Origin: Calvatia gigantea
Taxonomy: Eukaryota; Basidiomycota; Agaricomycetes; Agaricales; Lycoperdaceae
Assembly (NCBI GenBank): GCA_025093985.1
Contig: JACAAK010000002.1
Coordinates: 3,844,001 to 3,908,000, forward strand
Length of the DNA stretch: 64,000 bases
Reading direction: 5' to 3'
Part shown: positions 20,230-33,195 of the stretch, in pieces
Position numbering within the stretch: position 1 is the first letter of the stretch
Layout: every line of letters starts with the position of its first letter
Notes under the pieces: generated by a model
Database searches by the model: none
Told to the model about the DNA's origin: nothing
The model's input: only the letters and a program-made list of their open reading frames with translations
Made by a program: the position numbers and the translations under genes

Positions 20230-22509
20230 ATGCGGCTCACCTCTGTTATCGCACTCCTCTCACTTTCGTCACGCGGCCTGGGCGCAGTATATGCAGGACC
20301 GCTTTGACTTGTGATTGTTGGAGGTAGGAAGATATCCCAATCGTTGGCGGCGAACCACATTGCTGAATATACTGTTCTCAGGCGGGGCGGCTGGTGCAGT
20401 GCTCGCCAACCGACTGTCCGAAGTACGGTCTTTCCAAATGCTGGTAATCGAGGGAGGTCCGAGGTTCATCGCATTTTCGCGGGCATTCAGCCTCCTTTAC
20501 CGACCATTGCTTTCAGTAATGCGAATGCCGTCTCTACTCAGATTCCGCTTATTTGGCGGAGCCTTCAAGGCTCTCAGTATGACTGGAACTACAAGGCGAC
20601 TCCTCAGGCGGGTCTTAATGCAAGGTCGTTGCTGTATTCTCGCGGTTACATCCTTGGTGGCAGTAGTGCAATTAGTGAGTGCTTGAGCCTTGAGGACTAT
20701 TTCCGATGCGTCGAAAGTTTACTCTTGCTTAACTTGGTATTTCTTTAGATGGAATGGTCTATACTCGTGGAACTATGGAAGACTATGATCGTTGGACTCG
20801 CGTGACGGGAGATTCGGGCTGGTCGTGGAGCAACATGATACCATACTTTGCAAATGTGGAGTTTCAACCAACCTGACCTGACGAAAACCGCAAACTGATC
20901 ATTGCGAACGGATGATCTAGCACGAACGTTGGTTTTTTTCAGTCGCTCCTGGAAATGTGACGGCAAATTCGACAGTTCCGCGCATGGCTTTGGTGGTCAA
21001 CCTTTGGTCAGTTTGCCCGGTTACCCGCAATCCGTTGATAGCCACGTTATTGCTGCTACGAACGAATTGGGGGGCGAATTCAAGTTCAACCTTGACATGA
21101 ATTCTGGAACACCCCTTGGTACTGGTACGTGCTAATTTCTTGAAAAGCAGTGCAATACATTGACAGAAACATCGCATAGTGTGGATGCAAGACACGATAG
21201 GTCACGGGGAGAGAGGCAGCTCTGCAACATCATATCTCCCTGCTGACATCACCCGTCGATCAAATTTCCATGTTTTGCTGAACTCCCGAACGACGCGGAT
21301 TATACCTATGGCAGTTGGGGTTTGGAAAGATTGAGGTGTTCGGAAGTGGTGCGCCCACAGCTTGCGTTTGGTGGTTATTGATGCTGACGAAGGTTTATCC
21401 AGGTCAGCAACACACGGTTGAAGCAACTAAGGAGGTTATACCCTCGGCCGGCGCAATAGGCTCTCCTCACATCCTCCTCCATTCTGGCATCAGGGATAAG
21501 AAGGAGTTGAAAGCTGTCGGAATTCAACCCCTCGTGAACCTTCCCGATGTGCGCAAGAACTTGACAGACCACCCAATCTTTGCAGTTGGCTTCAGGGTAG
21601 GCGCGACCGATACCGTGGATAGGTAGGTCTTGGGCTTTTCCGACAAGCGCCGTGCTCAAATCTATGAATTACAGTGTCCTGAGAAATGCGACACTTTTCG
21701 GTGAAGCGTTCGATGAATGGAAACGAACAAGAATGGGCCCGTTGACTACGACCGGCGAGCATAACATTATATGGCTTCGGGTATCGGACGATACAGTTTT
21801 TAAGGGGCACCCGGATCCAAGCGCAGGTGTAAACACGCCTCAGTACGAGGTGGTCATAGTTGTAGGTCGGACCTAATTACTCGGCCGGACTCGCCAATAA
21901 TCCGATTTCTTGACAGAACAGAGGATCTCCAGACGCAGAACCAGCCATCCTAGCAGTAGTCGTAGTCGCCAGTCCCGCCTCTCGTGAGTTTGTTTTCGCT
22001 CCGTGTCTTCCACACCCTTAACGGTAGGATCCCCCAGGAGGAACGTTGACCAACTCGACCAATCCCTTCGATCCACCGGTAATCGACCCAGGTTTCCTCA
22101 CCGTCCCGATCGATATGCTCTTCGCTAGAGAGGGTATCTGTAGCTCCCTGCGCTTCTTCGTATAGCACAAGCATGGGACGGATTCATCCTGGGTGAACTT
22201 CCGGCAACAATGAACGCCACCACCGATGACGAACTCGATTCATACGTGAGGCAGAATGCTGGGACCTCTTGGCACCCCGTTAAAACCTTGGCAATGTTAT
22301 GGGGTTGCAGACCCGGATTTAAAGGTGAAAATGTTAAGGGGTTGAGAGTGGTTGACGCGTCTGTTATGGTGAGTTGTAAATCTTGGAGATATGGTCCATT
22401 CTGACGAGAGGTTGCAAAGCCGTATATTATTGCTGGGCATACGCAAGTACCGGTTTATGTCATCGCGGAACGGGCAGCGGATTTGATTAAGTACGAGTGG
22501 TTGAGATGA
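20230..22509 (+). pseudogene. Broken tandem paralogue of the GMC oxidoreductase
   Basis: It is collinear with 16923-19230 in exon order and sequence ([76 protein letters not shown]). Several lesions kill it. About 20 bases are missing after the signal region. A base is lost where the paralogue reads FDFVIVGG, giving TGA near 20313. A TAG appears where the paralogue has LSARAWDG (about 22164). A deletion removes the segment after WHPVKTLAML and shifts the frame. It is preceded by the 104-bp tandem repeat. It probably arose by duplication of the first gene followed by decay. Confidence 0.85.
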
Positions 22510-23257
22510 GGAGTTTGCACCGTGGGGGTCGATGAAACTTACGACCGGACATGTATCATTGCTTTGCTTGGCATGTAGTAATTGAAAGTGAAAAGACAGA
22601 AAAAATCTGTTGACGAAACAGGAGGCGGGCACGATCGCGTCCGACGACCGTTGAACGTTGAACGTTGAACATTTGAACGTTGAGGCTGAGACACGAGGTA
22701 GGGACTACGATTCAAGTCGGTTCGAGTCACGGGACTTTCTTGACAGGTTCGAGACGCTCGGAACGACCAGCCTGATCCGCGCAGGGATTTCGGGAGAGTG
22801 AGTCCCTAAGTCAAACTAGGGCGATGGGCGAACACAGAGAACGTTCGGTCGAGGGAAAAGAACGATGGTTTTCAGAGGTAAGGGAAACTGACGGGTTTTT
22901 AAAGACGAAGAGTGGGGGCACCGTCGATTAGATGATGTGTGACTACAGTCTGTAAGTCTTATAAAAGTTTATGTAGTACTGTGGATGGCTGTCTTTAACA
23001 ATGGCTCATTTTCACGGAATCAGCATGCCCTTTCATAAGAGGGCCCTGGATATCGTGCAACCTCGTTGAGTAGCTTGAATACTTTTGTCTATAATATATG
23101 GATGCCTAGTAACACATTGCTATAATTTTTGCAGAGAAACTTCTTGTAATTGTAGCATAGTATCATGTCCATCATTTGGGTGTACAACTTGACGTGTAAA
23201 CCCTGTAAGATACAACACCACGGAATATCCCTAGCCCAGGGTCTTCAGTTCGATTCA
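22510..23257. other. Intergenic, with a GTTGAAC microsatellite
   Basis: About four copies of a 7-8 bp unit (GTTGAAC) occur at about 22649-22683. No gene is supported otherwise. Confidence 0.45.
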
Positions 23258-24892
23258 TTACCTGTATTCCTCTTCGTCCATGTCGTCCATGGGCCAGTGC
23301 GCCGTGATCTCAGCCCGTTCCTCCTCCGGCTCGGCCGCCGCCAATACATCCTCCTTCAGCTTCTTGCTGCGTGCCATGGCCTCCTCGTAGTACGCAGTGG
23401 GCACCCAGCCCTCCGGCCCGAAGCCGACCACGGCCCGGCATGCCTCTAGAGACTGGTATGCTTCTTCCTGTTCCGCATCGAGCTTCATCGTCTCGTGTAC
23501 GTCATTGGGGTCGAATACGACAGGACACGGCTGGCCTCCCCCCGTGAGTATCTTCCAGTTCTCCGTTGCTTGTATCAGCGCAACCTTCAGCACTAGAGTT
23601 TCGCCCTCCCACGGGTCACTGGCGTGGCGGAAAAGGCGGCGGCGGAGCGTATGCCTGCAGGGTCCACCAATGCTTCGTAATGAAGCTCGTTGTACTCCTC
23701 CGTGTTTTTGACGTAGTGGTAATGGACGAGGCGACAACAGTAGAGCTCCATCTCTCTATGTTGCTGGATCTGATTCAACTTGTCCAAGTTGTCCGGTAGC
23801 GAAGGCCGTTCCGTAGATTGCCACCCGGTGTCAAAGTGGTTCTGTAGCCGTTGGGGGATGCCAGCAACGAGAAACAGGGGTAGGATCGAAGTGTGTTGCC
23901 AGTCGATCAGGCCAACGACGTGCAACTTAGAGTCGGACGACCTAGAAACGATGATATTGCCCGACTGGAGGTCGGGATGGCGGATGCGGAAATGACTGAG
24001 GGCTGGGTCCCTGGGGATCAGTGACGACGCGATACGGAGATAGCGGTCCAGGTTCTCGATGTGATCCGACGGGGGCTGCTCCTGGTACTTGTAAGCTTCC
24101 CTCCTCACGCGTTGGAACGGCAACAGCGGTCGACCGAACCACTTTAAATAAGCTAGCTCCTTTTCGGCTCCTCTTACGAGGGCTGCTTCAACACTTTCGT
24201 CTATAGTTATTAGTTGGTTTAAGAGTGTAATAAAAAGAGAGGAGCGGCCTACATGGTCCTCGATCTAAGTCGAGCTGTGATCTCCTGCCATCCCATAGAG
24301 ACAGACTTGTATCTGGACCGACGCAGAAACGCTTGTCCTCTAGTGTGATGCCCGGCTTAGTAGGTCCGGAGGCGCTCCCGGCTATATTCTCCAAGTCTTC
24401 GGTATAGTACAGGCTTCCGCCAGCCGGGAAAGCAATCGACATCGTCTTCGACTCGAATTCAGCAAGTTGGCGTGTGATTGAAATGATTTCCTCTTCTGCT
24501 AGGTCAAACCATATGTCGCTTAAGTTGGTGCCTTGTACGAATTCCATGAAGATATCCTCGGTCCCTGCCGCATTGTGAGGCGTAGGCGAGTATCCGTATA
24601 CCTCAGGTATAGGCAGCCCAAAGGAACGGAGTAAGGCCATAGTGGCCACTTCGCTAGCGACAGCGAAGTACTTGGGAATCGTGACTGGGTACGGGATGCG
24701 CGCCACCATTCGGAAGCCACAGCGCATGATAATGAGGAAGGTACGGTTAAACCCACCCTCGGCTAGTTTTTCCAGGTGGACGATATCATCAGGACTCCGA
24801 TTGACGGACTCCGCTGCAAGTCGACTTAGTTCATCGACCTCAAAGACACGTCTACGCTCTGCGTGGCGAAGGTCATCGTTGAAGCTGAACAT
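23258..24892 (-). CDS. APH-like phosphotransferase family protein, one frame discontinuity
   Basis: This is a protein of the fungal aminoglycoside-phosphotransferase-like (kinase-fold) family; such proteins phosphorylate small molecules, but the substrate here is unknown. The N-terminal exon starts MFSFNDDLRHAERRRVFEVD and has a nucleotide-binding-like LAEGGFNRTFLI and RMVARIPYPV. An intron (GTAGGC...CTATAG, about 24254-24203) joins LDLDRGP to ESVEAALVRGAEKEL. The catalytic loop reads IRHPDLQSGNIIVS (H-x-D....N) and the metal-binding motif VVGLIDWQHTS (IDW). The C-terminus is acidic and ends DDMDEEEYR. At about 23690 the frame must shift by one base to go from LHYEALVDPAG to LRRRLFRHASDPWEGE. 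That is either an assembly indel or a real mutation. Confidence 0.7.
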
Positions 24893-26299
24893 ATTAGATT
24901 ACGGGTTAGACATATGCTCCATGGAATAACATGTATGAGACTTACATCCACCGCCCTGACGTATATTTAAAAAAGTCGCTACGATGATGTGCCATAATAG
25001 AGAACGCGCGACGCGGGGGCCAACGGGTCGGGGTGGCGATGAAGCTTAAGTAGGAAACGTGAAATGAACACGGTGAGGAGCGAGGACGGCGCAGAGACAA
25101 CAAGACTGGAACTGCCGGTAAGTCGAAGACGAGCCTCAACACAGGGCATGCCAATTTGAAGAAACCAGCCGCTCAGCCACAACATCATGTCTCAGATACG
25201 GCAATCTCACACGCTAATCTAATCTAACAAACACCCAACCCCTTAGATTCAAAACTAGGTAATGCACTCGAATGTGCGTTGCACCGGGGAGACGGTTTGA
25301 GGCACTATTGAAACACCTACGAAGACAACATGATTATGTTTTGGTGATCACGAAAACTTTTCTTCGACATCGGCAGTCAAACCTCCCCAGTAATATTACG
25401 GTAAACATGCTCCTTCATATTGCACCCGTTCGAGTTGGAACATAATCAACTGTCTTGAGTGGGTGCGAACCGTTGAGCCGGAAGGTGGCCAAAGTAGTGT
25501 TGCTGTTCGAAAAAACTGAGTATGACGCATTGATGCAGCGACTCTCGGTCCGGCTGTTGGCCCAGCACAACATGAGCGGCGTGAGCAACGGTCGTGACAG
25601 CAGGCAATAATCCCCTTGCCTTTTGCCAGGGCATTCTGTGCCATCTCGACGCCGAATGTTGTTTTACAATTTTGGGAAATATACTTCCGTTTGAGATGCC
25701 GTTTATTTTTGCCTTTGCTCCCCCCCCTCCTTGATAGGTGGTGACGGGGGGGGGACCACCTCACCCCGTTTACGTGTGATTAAGTGTTGCATAAGGAAGC
25801 AGTTAGTGGAATCAATAGTCGTGTCTGTCCGAGTGGTCACATGTGATAATGTGATTTTCCAAGACGGAAAGGCCTTATGTTCTCGGGGCGTAGTGCTTTG
25901 ATTGAGACAGTAATGTCGAGATTCCACAAGGGCTTGACGTGCATTTATCAGTTGACCAGCGGTGGGCGCGTTTAACATTTGATGATGACATCACCGGCTT
26001 CGGGTCGTGGGATTAGCCGAGTGGGAAGGTGTTGGTCTGTGATCTGTTCAGTTGTCGGTCGCTTTTATATCTTCCTCCCCAAGAGGACAGTTATACAAGT
26101 TGAATTCGTCAAGCTTTCTATGAGAACCGAGTGCTCACAAGTTACGACACGCGGAGTGGAAAAAGGAATGATCCGAAAATCGTGAGGCGAGTCCACCTGC
26201 ATCCACTCGATGACGCTGTTGTACTAGTATTTAACCCCAGTTGTGGTGTAGATGCAAACCAAAACCACCCACTTCAGATTCTAGCCAGCTACTACCACT
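24893..26299. other. Intergenic between the phosphotransferase and acyl-CoA synthetase
   Basis: No gene is recognised; ORFs up to 122 codons on the minus strand have no motifs. The segment about 25282-25330 repeats that at 19905-19950. A pyrimidine-poor G run (about 10 G) lies at about 25745. Confidence 0.4.
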
Positions 26300-28603
26300 A
26301 TGACCAAACCGAAACCACTCTCTCTCCGTCCTCAACACTTTGGGTCAGGCTCAACCGAGGTCGAGGCTGCGAAGAACGGCGAGGGGCCTGTTCGTCGGCT
26401 CGCTATTACAGCCGGAGAGCTCGTTCCACGGCCAGCGGAGGGCATTGACACCACCTCCGACATTATTACATATGCTGGCAAGCAATACGGCAAGGAGAAG
26501 GCTGTGGGCTGGCGTGATGTTGTCAAGGTCCACGAAGAACAGAAAGAGGTCAAGAAAACCGTCGATGGAAAGGAGGTCGCTGAGACCAAGACCTGGAAGT
26601 ATTTTGAACTCAGTGATTACAAGTACCTCGACTACGTCGAACTCGAGGCTGTTATCTCCAAGGCTGCGCGTGGACTTGTGAGCTTGGGCATCACCACCGA
26701 CCATGTTTTCAACATCTACGCTACCACAGGGTGTGTCATTTCATATAACGTATTGTTAATGTACTCATTCTCGGCCCAGGTTAAATTGGCAGATTATATC
26801 TCAAGGGTGTGCACTTATCTCGACCACACTCGCAACGGCTTACGACACTCTCGGCGAGGCCGGACTTGAACATTCCTTAAACGAACCGGAATCCATCGGC
26901 CTCTTCACCAACGACGACCTCCTCCCAACCGTACTCAAAGTTCTCCCCCGCACTCCCTCCGTCAAATTCGTTATCTACGACGGCGAACCCAGCCAAGGCC
27001 TTATCGACAAACTCCATTCCGTACGCGAGGGTATCAAAGCGATACACATCGACGACCTATTAGCCCTCAACAAAGATGTGGACGACAGCAAGATTCAAGA
27101 CCGCCGTCCTAAGCCAGAAACAATTGCATGCATCATGTATACCAGCGGCAGCACTGGGGCACCTAAGGGTGTCTGTTTGACCCACCGCAACCTTGTCGCC
27201 TCCGTCGCCTCTGTCTACCTCATGTTCCAGCCTCACATCCCTGCGGGTGATAAATACCTTGCATACCTTCCCCTCGCACACGTCCTTGAATATATCGTCG
27301 AACTCGCCGCACTCTTCGTCGGCATCACCATAGGCTACGCCCGTTCCAAAACTCTCACCGACAACTCAGTTCGGAATTGTAAAGGCGACTTGGCGACCTT
27401 CCAACCTAATATTATGTTTGGCGTCCCGACGGTATGGGAGACGATTAAGAAGGGCATTTTGGGTAGAGTCAATTCCATGGGAATGATTAGCCAGAAGGTG
27501 TTTTGGGGTGCATTGGCAGTCAAGAAGGCCCAGATCCCGGTATTGAGTCGCGTCGCGGATAATTTGGTGTTAAGTCCTATCCGAGCTGCTGCTGGAGGCC
27601 AGTTAAGGTTTGCTATGAGCGGGAGCGCATCGATCAGTAAAGACACTCAGGACTTCTTGAGCGAGACCATGACGCCACTGATGCAAGGTGCGCCTCTACC
27701 ATTCAACTTCACTAATCCAAGTCATAACGAGGGCTTATTTTAGCATATGGAATGACTGAGTCCTGTGGGATGTGCACTCTCCTTCCACCCGAACTCCATC
27801 AAACAGGCTCCGTAGGCCTCCCTGTACCTTCCATTGAGATCAAATTCCTTGACGTACCCGAAGCGGGCTACTCATCCAAAAACACGCCACAAACAGGCGA
27901 AATTTGCATCCGCGGACCGTCAGTCACGAAAGGTTACTTCAAACGTCCAGACCTGAACGAGGACGAGAAGATTTTCACTAGGGATGGGTGGTTTAGGACA
28001 GGCGACGTAGGACAGTGGAATGAGGATGGAACGCTATCCCTTATTGACCGGTACGCATTTCTTTATCACGTCCTGTTTCTGGACGTGTACACTGATAATG
28101 GTGCCCCGGGTGGTTTTGATTAGCATCAAAAACCTGATAAAACTCCAACACGGAGAGTATATCGCGCTCGAACACCTCGAATCTATCTACAAATCCTGCG
28201 ACCTCGTCGGCAACATGTGCATCTACGCCTCCGCCGAAGCCAAACAACCTCTCGGTATCATATTCCCGCATGAACATAACCTCAAACGTACGCTATCCTC
28301 GAGTGCGTCGTTGCCGGATTTGTGTAACGACAAGGCCGCAAAGGAGAAGATTTTGCGAGAGGTTAATGTGGTCGGAAAGAAGAGTGGACTGAGACAGGTT
28401 GAATTGTTGTGCGATGTAATTTTGACGCCGGAGGATTGGACACCTGAGAACGGACTGTTGACAGCCGCGCATAAGATCCAGAGGTCCAAGATCACTAAAG
28501 CATTTAAGGATCAGATCGACGTGAGTACTGCTTTCGCAACGTTTGTACAAATACCTGATGAATGTTTTGTTTGGTGTAGAGTGTCTACAGAAATCAGAAG
28601 TAG
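26300..28603 (+). CDS. Long-chain acyl-CoA synthetase (AMP-forming)
   Basis: It activates fatty acids by ATP to acyl-AMP and then acyl-CoA. The start at 26300 (MTKPKPLSLRPQHFGSGSTE) has no signal peptide. Exon 1 ends at VFNIYATTG, and a GT-AG intron leads to NWQIISQGCALISTTLATAY. The AMP-binding P-loop YTSGSTGAPKGVCLTHRNLV is intact, followed by AYLPLAHVLEY, FGVPTVWETIK and LRFAMSGSASIS. An intron at about 27688-27743 leads to AYGMTESCGMCTLLPP and GEICIRGPSVTKGYFKRPDL, then DGWFRTGDVGQW. A further intron precedes IKNLIKLQHGEYIALEHLES, the fatty-acyl-CoA-synthetase signature. The last intron (28516-28579) gives a short final exon ending SVYRNQK with stop at 28601-28603. Length is as expected for the yeast Faa type. 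No lesion seen. Confidence 0.9.
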
Positions 28604-28983
28604 ACGTCGTGAGGAAGCGGGACAAATTTGGCGGCTTTGTAATGTCTCTTGTGTCCTTAATGCTTTGTGTGCTATTGTAACTACTGAGGCTGTACTGCAG
28701 TTCTTCGAATGGACCTTGGTGGACTTTTATTCACACTTTTCAGCAAATATTGATTGCAGGCACTCAGCCCACGAAGTTTATAAATTTATGGTTATAGGAT
28801 CAATGGTCGATTCAAACAGTGAAGACAGCAACGAAAGCAAGGTATAGCATCAACGTAAAAGTACATGATTGCAGGAAGGGTTCGGCGGGACGAAAAAAAA
28901 AAAACAACGGCAGATACTGGGTGGACAGGCGGCCTATTATCAGCAACAGGCCAGCGCATTGCACACATTTCACTACCAAAAAA
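28604..28983. other. Short convergent intergenic region
   Basis: The 3' ends of the acyl-CoA synthetase (plus) and Argonaute (minus) face each other here. No conserved feature is seen apart from an A run at 28894-28904. Confidence 0.4.
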
Positions 28984-31900
28984 TCAGACCCAGCAAATAA
29001 GAGAGAATGGGAAAATAGAACGCACGGAGAAGAACATCATACGCTTCTGATTCTGATGAATGGGTTTATATGCATCCCTAAATGCTTCAACAGACCCCGT
29101 TTGTGATGCGTTGTCGCTGAGCTGAAGAGCAATGCCCGGCTCGAAGTGATGCCTTCCACGAGCGCAGACAATGTCCGCATCTGTTGATGTGCATTAGTCG
29201 CATTAATAACAGGGAAAAGTAGGGTAATAGCTCACAGTAGACTGGGGCTGGGATAGAGACGGAGCGAGTCGCTCGAGCGTATACGTGGCACAGAGCAAAA
29301 GAAAGACCTTGGAGTGCGTCGGCGCTATGACATAACTGTCAGCTGAGCCTCTCACTAGTAACAGAAGATACACACCTCATACGGTTTTCCTGTGCGCACG
29401 GTTTGCATTTAAGTTTCAAATCAGTGGCGTTAAGAAGAGCCCAATACTTACGTCATGTAAAACCTGTGACCCAAACGAAGTCAGCTTCAGCAAGGAATCA
29501 CCAAGAATAAGGACATACAGCATAGTGCGCGGGTCGGCTTGTTCCCAGGAGACCACCATGGCTTTGCAAGTACCAGTCAAACTCAACAGGGTTGGTAATA
29601 CCCGTATCGAGAATGGTCCCAGCTGGACAATTTCCGCTTCTGTCGGCGTTATTCAACGGATTTAACCTGATATGATGGCGCTTTATGACAACAAGGAGGG
29701 TGATACTCGGCTTGATGCCCAACTCCTGACACGCCGCTGTTGCGAGCTTTGTTTCAGCAGTCATCAACGAATTGCAGAGTCAAGGACGGACCTCTGATGA
29801 GCGGCAATTCTAAACATGTCGGTAGTTAGCCTTTCAGGAATCAATTACGTAGCTGGAGGGTTACCCACCCCGTTCCAATACGTGCTCGAATTGTCCTTCA
29901 GATACACCATCTAGGAAGCCTCTAAATGACCTATTAGAAATTGCAATAAGCAAGGTACCCACCTCGGAAGAAGATAAGTTTCCGTGGTGCGGGAATCTTC
30001 GCCTTCTCCCTATCAGCTCGATACCCCATGTGAGATTGTAAAATTTCCTATAGTATTGTTAAACAGACATCAGACCACATCTTCTGATGAGAGAAAGGAT
30101 GAAGCACCTTGCACATCGCCTGCAAATCGTCGATGATCTCTTGTCGTCCAATTTGACACGAACTCGTAGCAACGTATTTCGAAGCCATAGAGTCAACACT
30201 ACCCACAACGGAGGTGAACGAAGGCCGGCCTTCTGCACCTGGTGCAGGGTGTTGAACATCAGCGCCTATGGAAGTGTGGGTTAGCGCCGACCCTGACCAA
30301 CGGAAACAGTTCCATTTACCCATGATGATGACGGGGTTGGCAGGATCCGCAAGAAGAGGAACGCTCCTCGGTTGGGGCGTACAATTGATACCACCAAGTT
30401 TGACATTGACTCTAAGGCAGCTGTTAGACGATTGACGTGGGGACCACCAATCAACTCACTTGAGAGCCACGTTCGCCCAGTATTGAATATTTGCGCTGAC
30501 GCATTTGGAAGCCTTCAAACACTGCGTTGCAACACCTTGCTATTAAAAAAATTAACGAACCGAATCTGCAGTGGCAAAATAAGTTTACATACAATAATAT
30601 CACCAAAGCTGAGTGAGAGAACGAAAGACAGTTAATGACTTGAACGACTGTTTATGGTTGATGGCTTACTGCTTGACCGCCGTGTAAATTTCCACATTTC
30701 CCTGATCGGGTAGAATAACGACAATCAACTGCGGCCCAGATCTCTTCATTTTAAAAGAGTCCGTCCCTGCCGCTCTCAATTGCTATAAAAAGACAAAATA
30801 GCAATGAGTTGTCCGTAATTCAACGACGCGCAAATAACTCACATCAAGGATATTCCCTTGCGGGTTACCGTTCTTGATTAGCGGATTTTTGTCGTTCATG
30901 GTAATACCTGGGATCAAATTCAAATTGAAGCCTAGTGTGCCGACGAGCTCAACCTACCAGTACTCTCGAAACCTCTGATCAAATTCTTGACCATCTCACT
31001 CGCGCCTGGTTCCCTGAAGCGGCGATTCTCAAAAGTGACGATTAACCAATGGTTGATGTGCGTGGGAGTAACGAGCTTCTTGTCAGCCCTAAGAATTCCA
31101 TTAGCTTCTCTGCTTGGCGTAAGGCCGAATACAACTACTCACATATTCCATTTCCCATCCCTAGGCACCTACAGGAAAGATCGTTAGGCCCAAACACGCT
31201 ATGTGACCAGACCAAAATACGTACAACCGTCGGGTCTTTACTTCCTGCTCCGTACTGCAACCCAGGTGTAGGCAAGATTCTGCCCTTGCAAAGCCATCGG
31301 ACCATCGGCCGTATTGATACTCATACCAAACTGACGGATGTAGTCCGACTGCCCATACTGGAGTTGTTGCGCCCCGTTGCGGATACTCTGGAACCGTTCG
31401 TGGGGCTTCTGGGTCGAGAACTCGACCATGGCCTTGGTCTTGTCGCTTGGAAGCTGTTTGCGCATGATTTGACCAGGTGGGACTTGGCAAAGCTCGAGCG
31501 GGACGATGGCGCCTCCCTTACCGAGCTAGAGATTGCACAAGTGAATTAGTGCTTCAGTAAAAATTAAAGTGGAGGATCGGGGAACGTACCTCAACGCAAA
31601 ACATCTGTGGGTAGCGAACTTGATGCCCTTGCAGCTGGAAATACCTGGCAACGGTGATATTGTTCCCTTGATAATCGAAGTGGATCGCGTTGGCACCACG
31701 GTCTGATACCTTGGAAATTGGCCTCTTCCGATCTTTAGTCGTCGCCGGAACCGTCACCTTCAGGTTCATCAAGAATTTCTGTAGCCGTATACGCTCGCGC
31801 TCGCTCATCCCGTTAGGCGAGAGGAATTGTGCGAAGTTGCCACTACGGATGAGGTCTTGACGGTCGAAGAAGTCGAGGCAGAGATTGATAAGAGGACCGG

Positions 31901-33195
31901 GGTAGAACATCATGCAAGTTGCGATATCCAGGTTCAAGAACAACCTGCCGGGACCGGGTCTGATGGATTGGAAGAAGCCGCGCCAAAGTTCGATTCCGCC
32001 TCCAATTTGGCGGGCACCCTCAGGAGTGAAGAAGCTCCGGACGTTGAAGGGGAATCGCAGGTTAGGTTCCATACGGATGATCGTATTATACGCCTGATAT
32101 TCCGTCATTAAAGGGAACAGAGTTAAGAAAATTATTGACTTACAGCCAAACTAGTAGAGATGGCGGTATCCAAGCTCTGCTGGCCTTGAGTGTACCGATG
32201 AAGGACGCTGAAAAACGTTCAGTATCGAGCCTGAAGGGTGTTCGAATGCACTCACTCAGTATTAATGACCGCTGCTTCTGTCAGCTTGAGGCGATAAACT
32301 CTTGGAGCTCGGCCGCCAGGTTTAGGGGCCGGTCCTCCGTTCTTTGGAGCCAAACTGACTTCGAACTGGGTTACGGGATTAGCAAAGTCGTAGAAAGCAA
32401 ATTGTATAATTGCAGTCCTCACTGTGCGAGATTCACTACCGAGGGCTAATCTTGCAGCCGAATACGCGATCTTCCGGCCATCGTAGGCCATGCGGTTTGT
32501 GAAGATAGACGGATAATCGTCCTCAACCTGCCTAAAGACTTCCATGTTGGCCCGGGCGGGCATCTTGTCTGGGTCAATGGCTATTAAATAAAAAAATTAA
32601 GAATTATGACCCCCGACTTTGGACGTATGGTCAATACCACTCACCGACTACATAACGGAAACACAACCAAGAAATAAGACTTGAGCAGGAGGGTAGCGCG
32701 TATGGTGTCACTAGAGCTTACCATCATACTGGTACACAGTGATATTGGGGGCATCAACGGGATAGCAATTGACCTGGAGGTCAATGGGCCTTCCCTGGGT
32801 ACCGTGTCCGGGACGCTTAACGCCCACAGCGGTGACATGTCCTAACCATGGTCAGCCGCAATGAAGAAAAGAAACACAGAGTCCAAATAGACATCATCAG
32901 TTGCGCGTTCAACGTTAACGTTCAACAAGAGCACATGACATGATACAATGACCATCAAGACGATAAGAGATCAAACAGGGCAAATTTATCCAACAGCATA
33001 ATATTATTGCCGTCGCCAGTGTAAACCTAGATAACGACGCTCACCTGCGGGCGTCATGCCACCTGCAGCTGGACCCCCTCCACGGGAAGGAGGCCCACCC
33101 CGACCACGCGGGGCGCCACCACCACGGGCGGGAGGGCCGACCCCACGAGGGGCACCTCTCCCGCCACGAGGACCAGGTGCAGTCCGAGGAGGCAT
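28984..33195 (-). CDS. Argonaute protein (RNA interference effector)
   Basis: It binds small RNAs and silences transcripts. The first exon encodes an arginine-glycine-rich tail ([21 protein letters not shown]) of about 50 residues. Then come an N-domain ([21 protein letters not shown]), linker and PAZ ([48 protein letters not shown]), linker 2 ([20 protein letters not shown]) and a MID domain ([20 protein letters not shown]). In [17 protein letters not shown] carries the first Asp, [11 protein letters not shown] the glutamate finger, [15 protein letters not shown] the second Asp, and TSRPAHY the His, so the slicing tetrad appears complete. VKRHHIR-like ([12 protein letters not shown]) and [17 protein letters not shown] are hallmark blocks. 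The first intron is long (about 200 nt). One extra base near 31288 shifts the frame just before [18 protein letters not shown]. Stop TGA at 28984-28986. Confidence 0.9.

Noticed and set aside
25995..26070. tRNA-like A-box (TTAGCCGAGTGGG)
   Set aside because: No matching B-box (GGTTCRANTCC), no acceptor stem pairing and no T-arm downstream.
32900..32930. Palindrome AACGTTAACGTT in a run of GTTCAAC-like words
   Set aside because: It lies in the long first Argonaute intron; too short and AT-rich to call a regulatory site.
33004..33195. RGG-rich ORF as a separate RNA-binding protein
   Set aside because: It has a GT donor at its end and splices into the Argonaute N-domain, so it is the first Argonaute exon.
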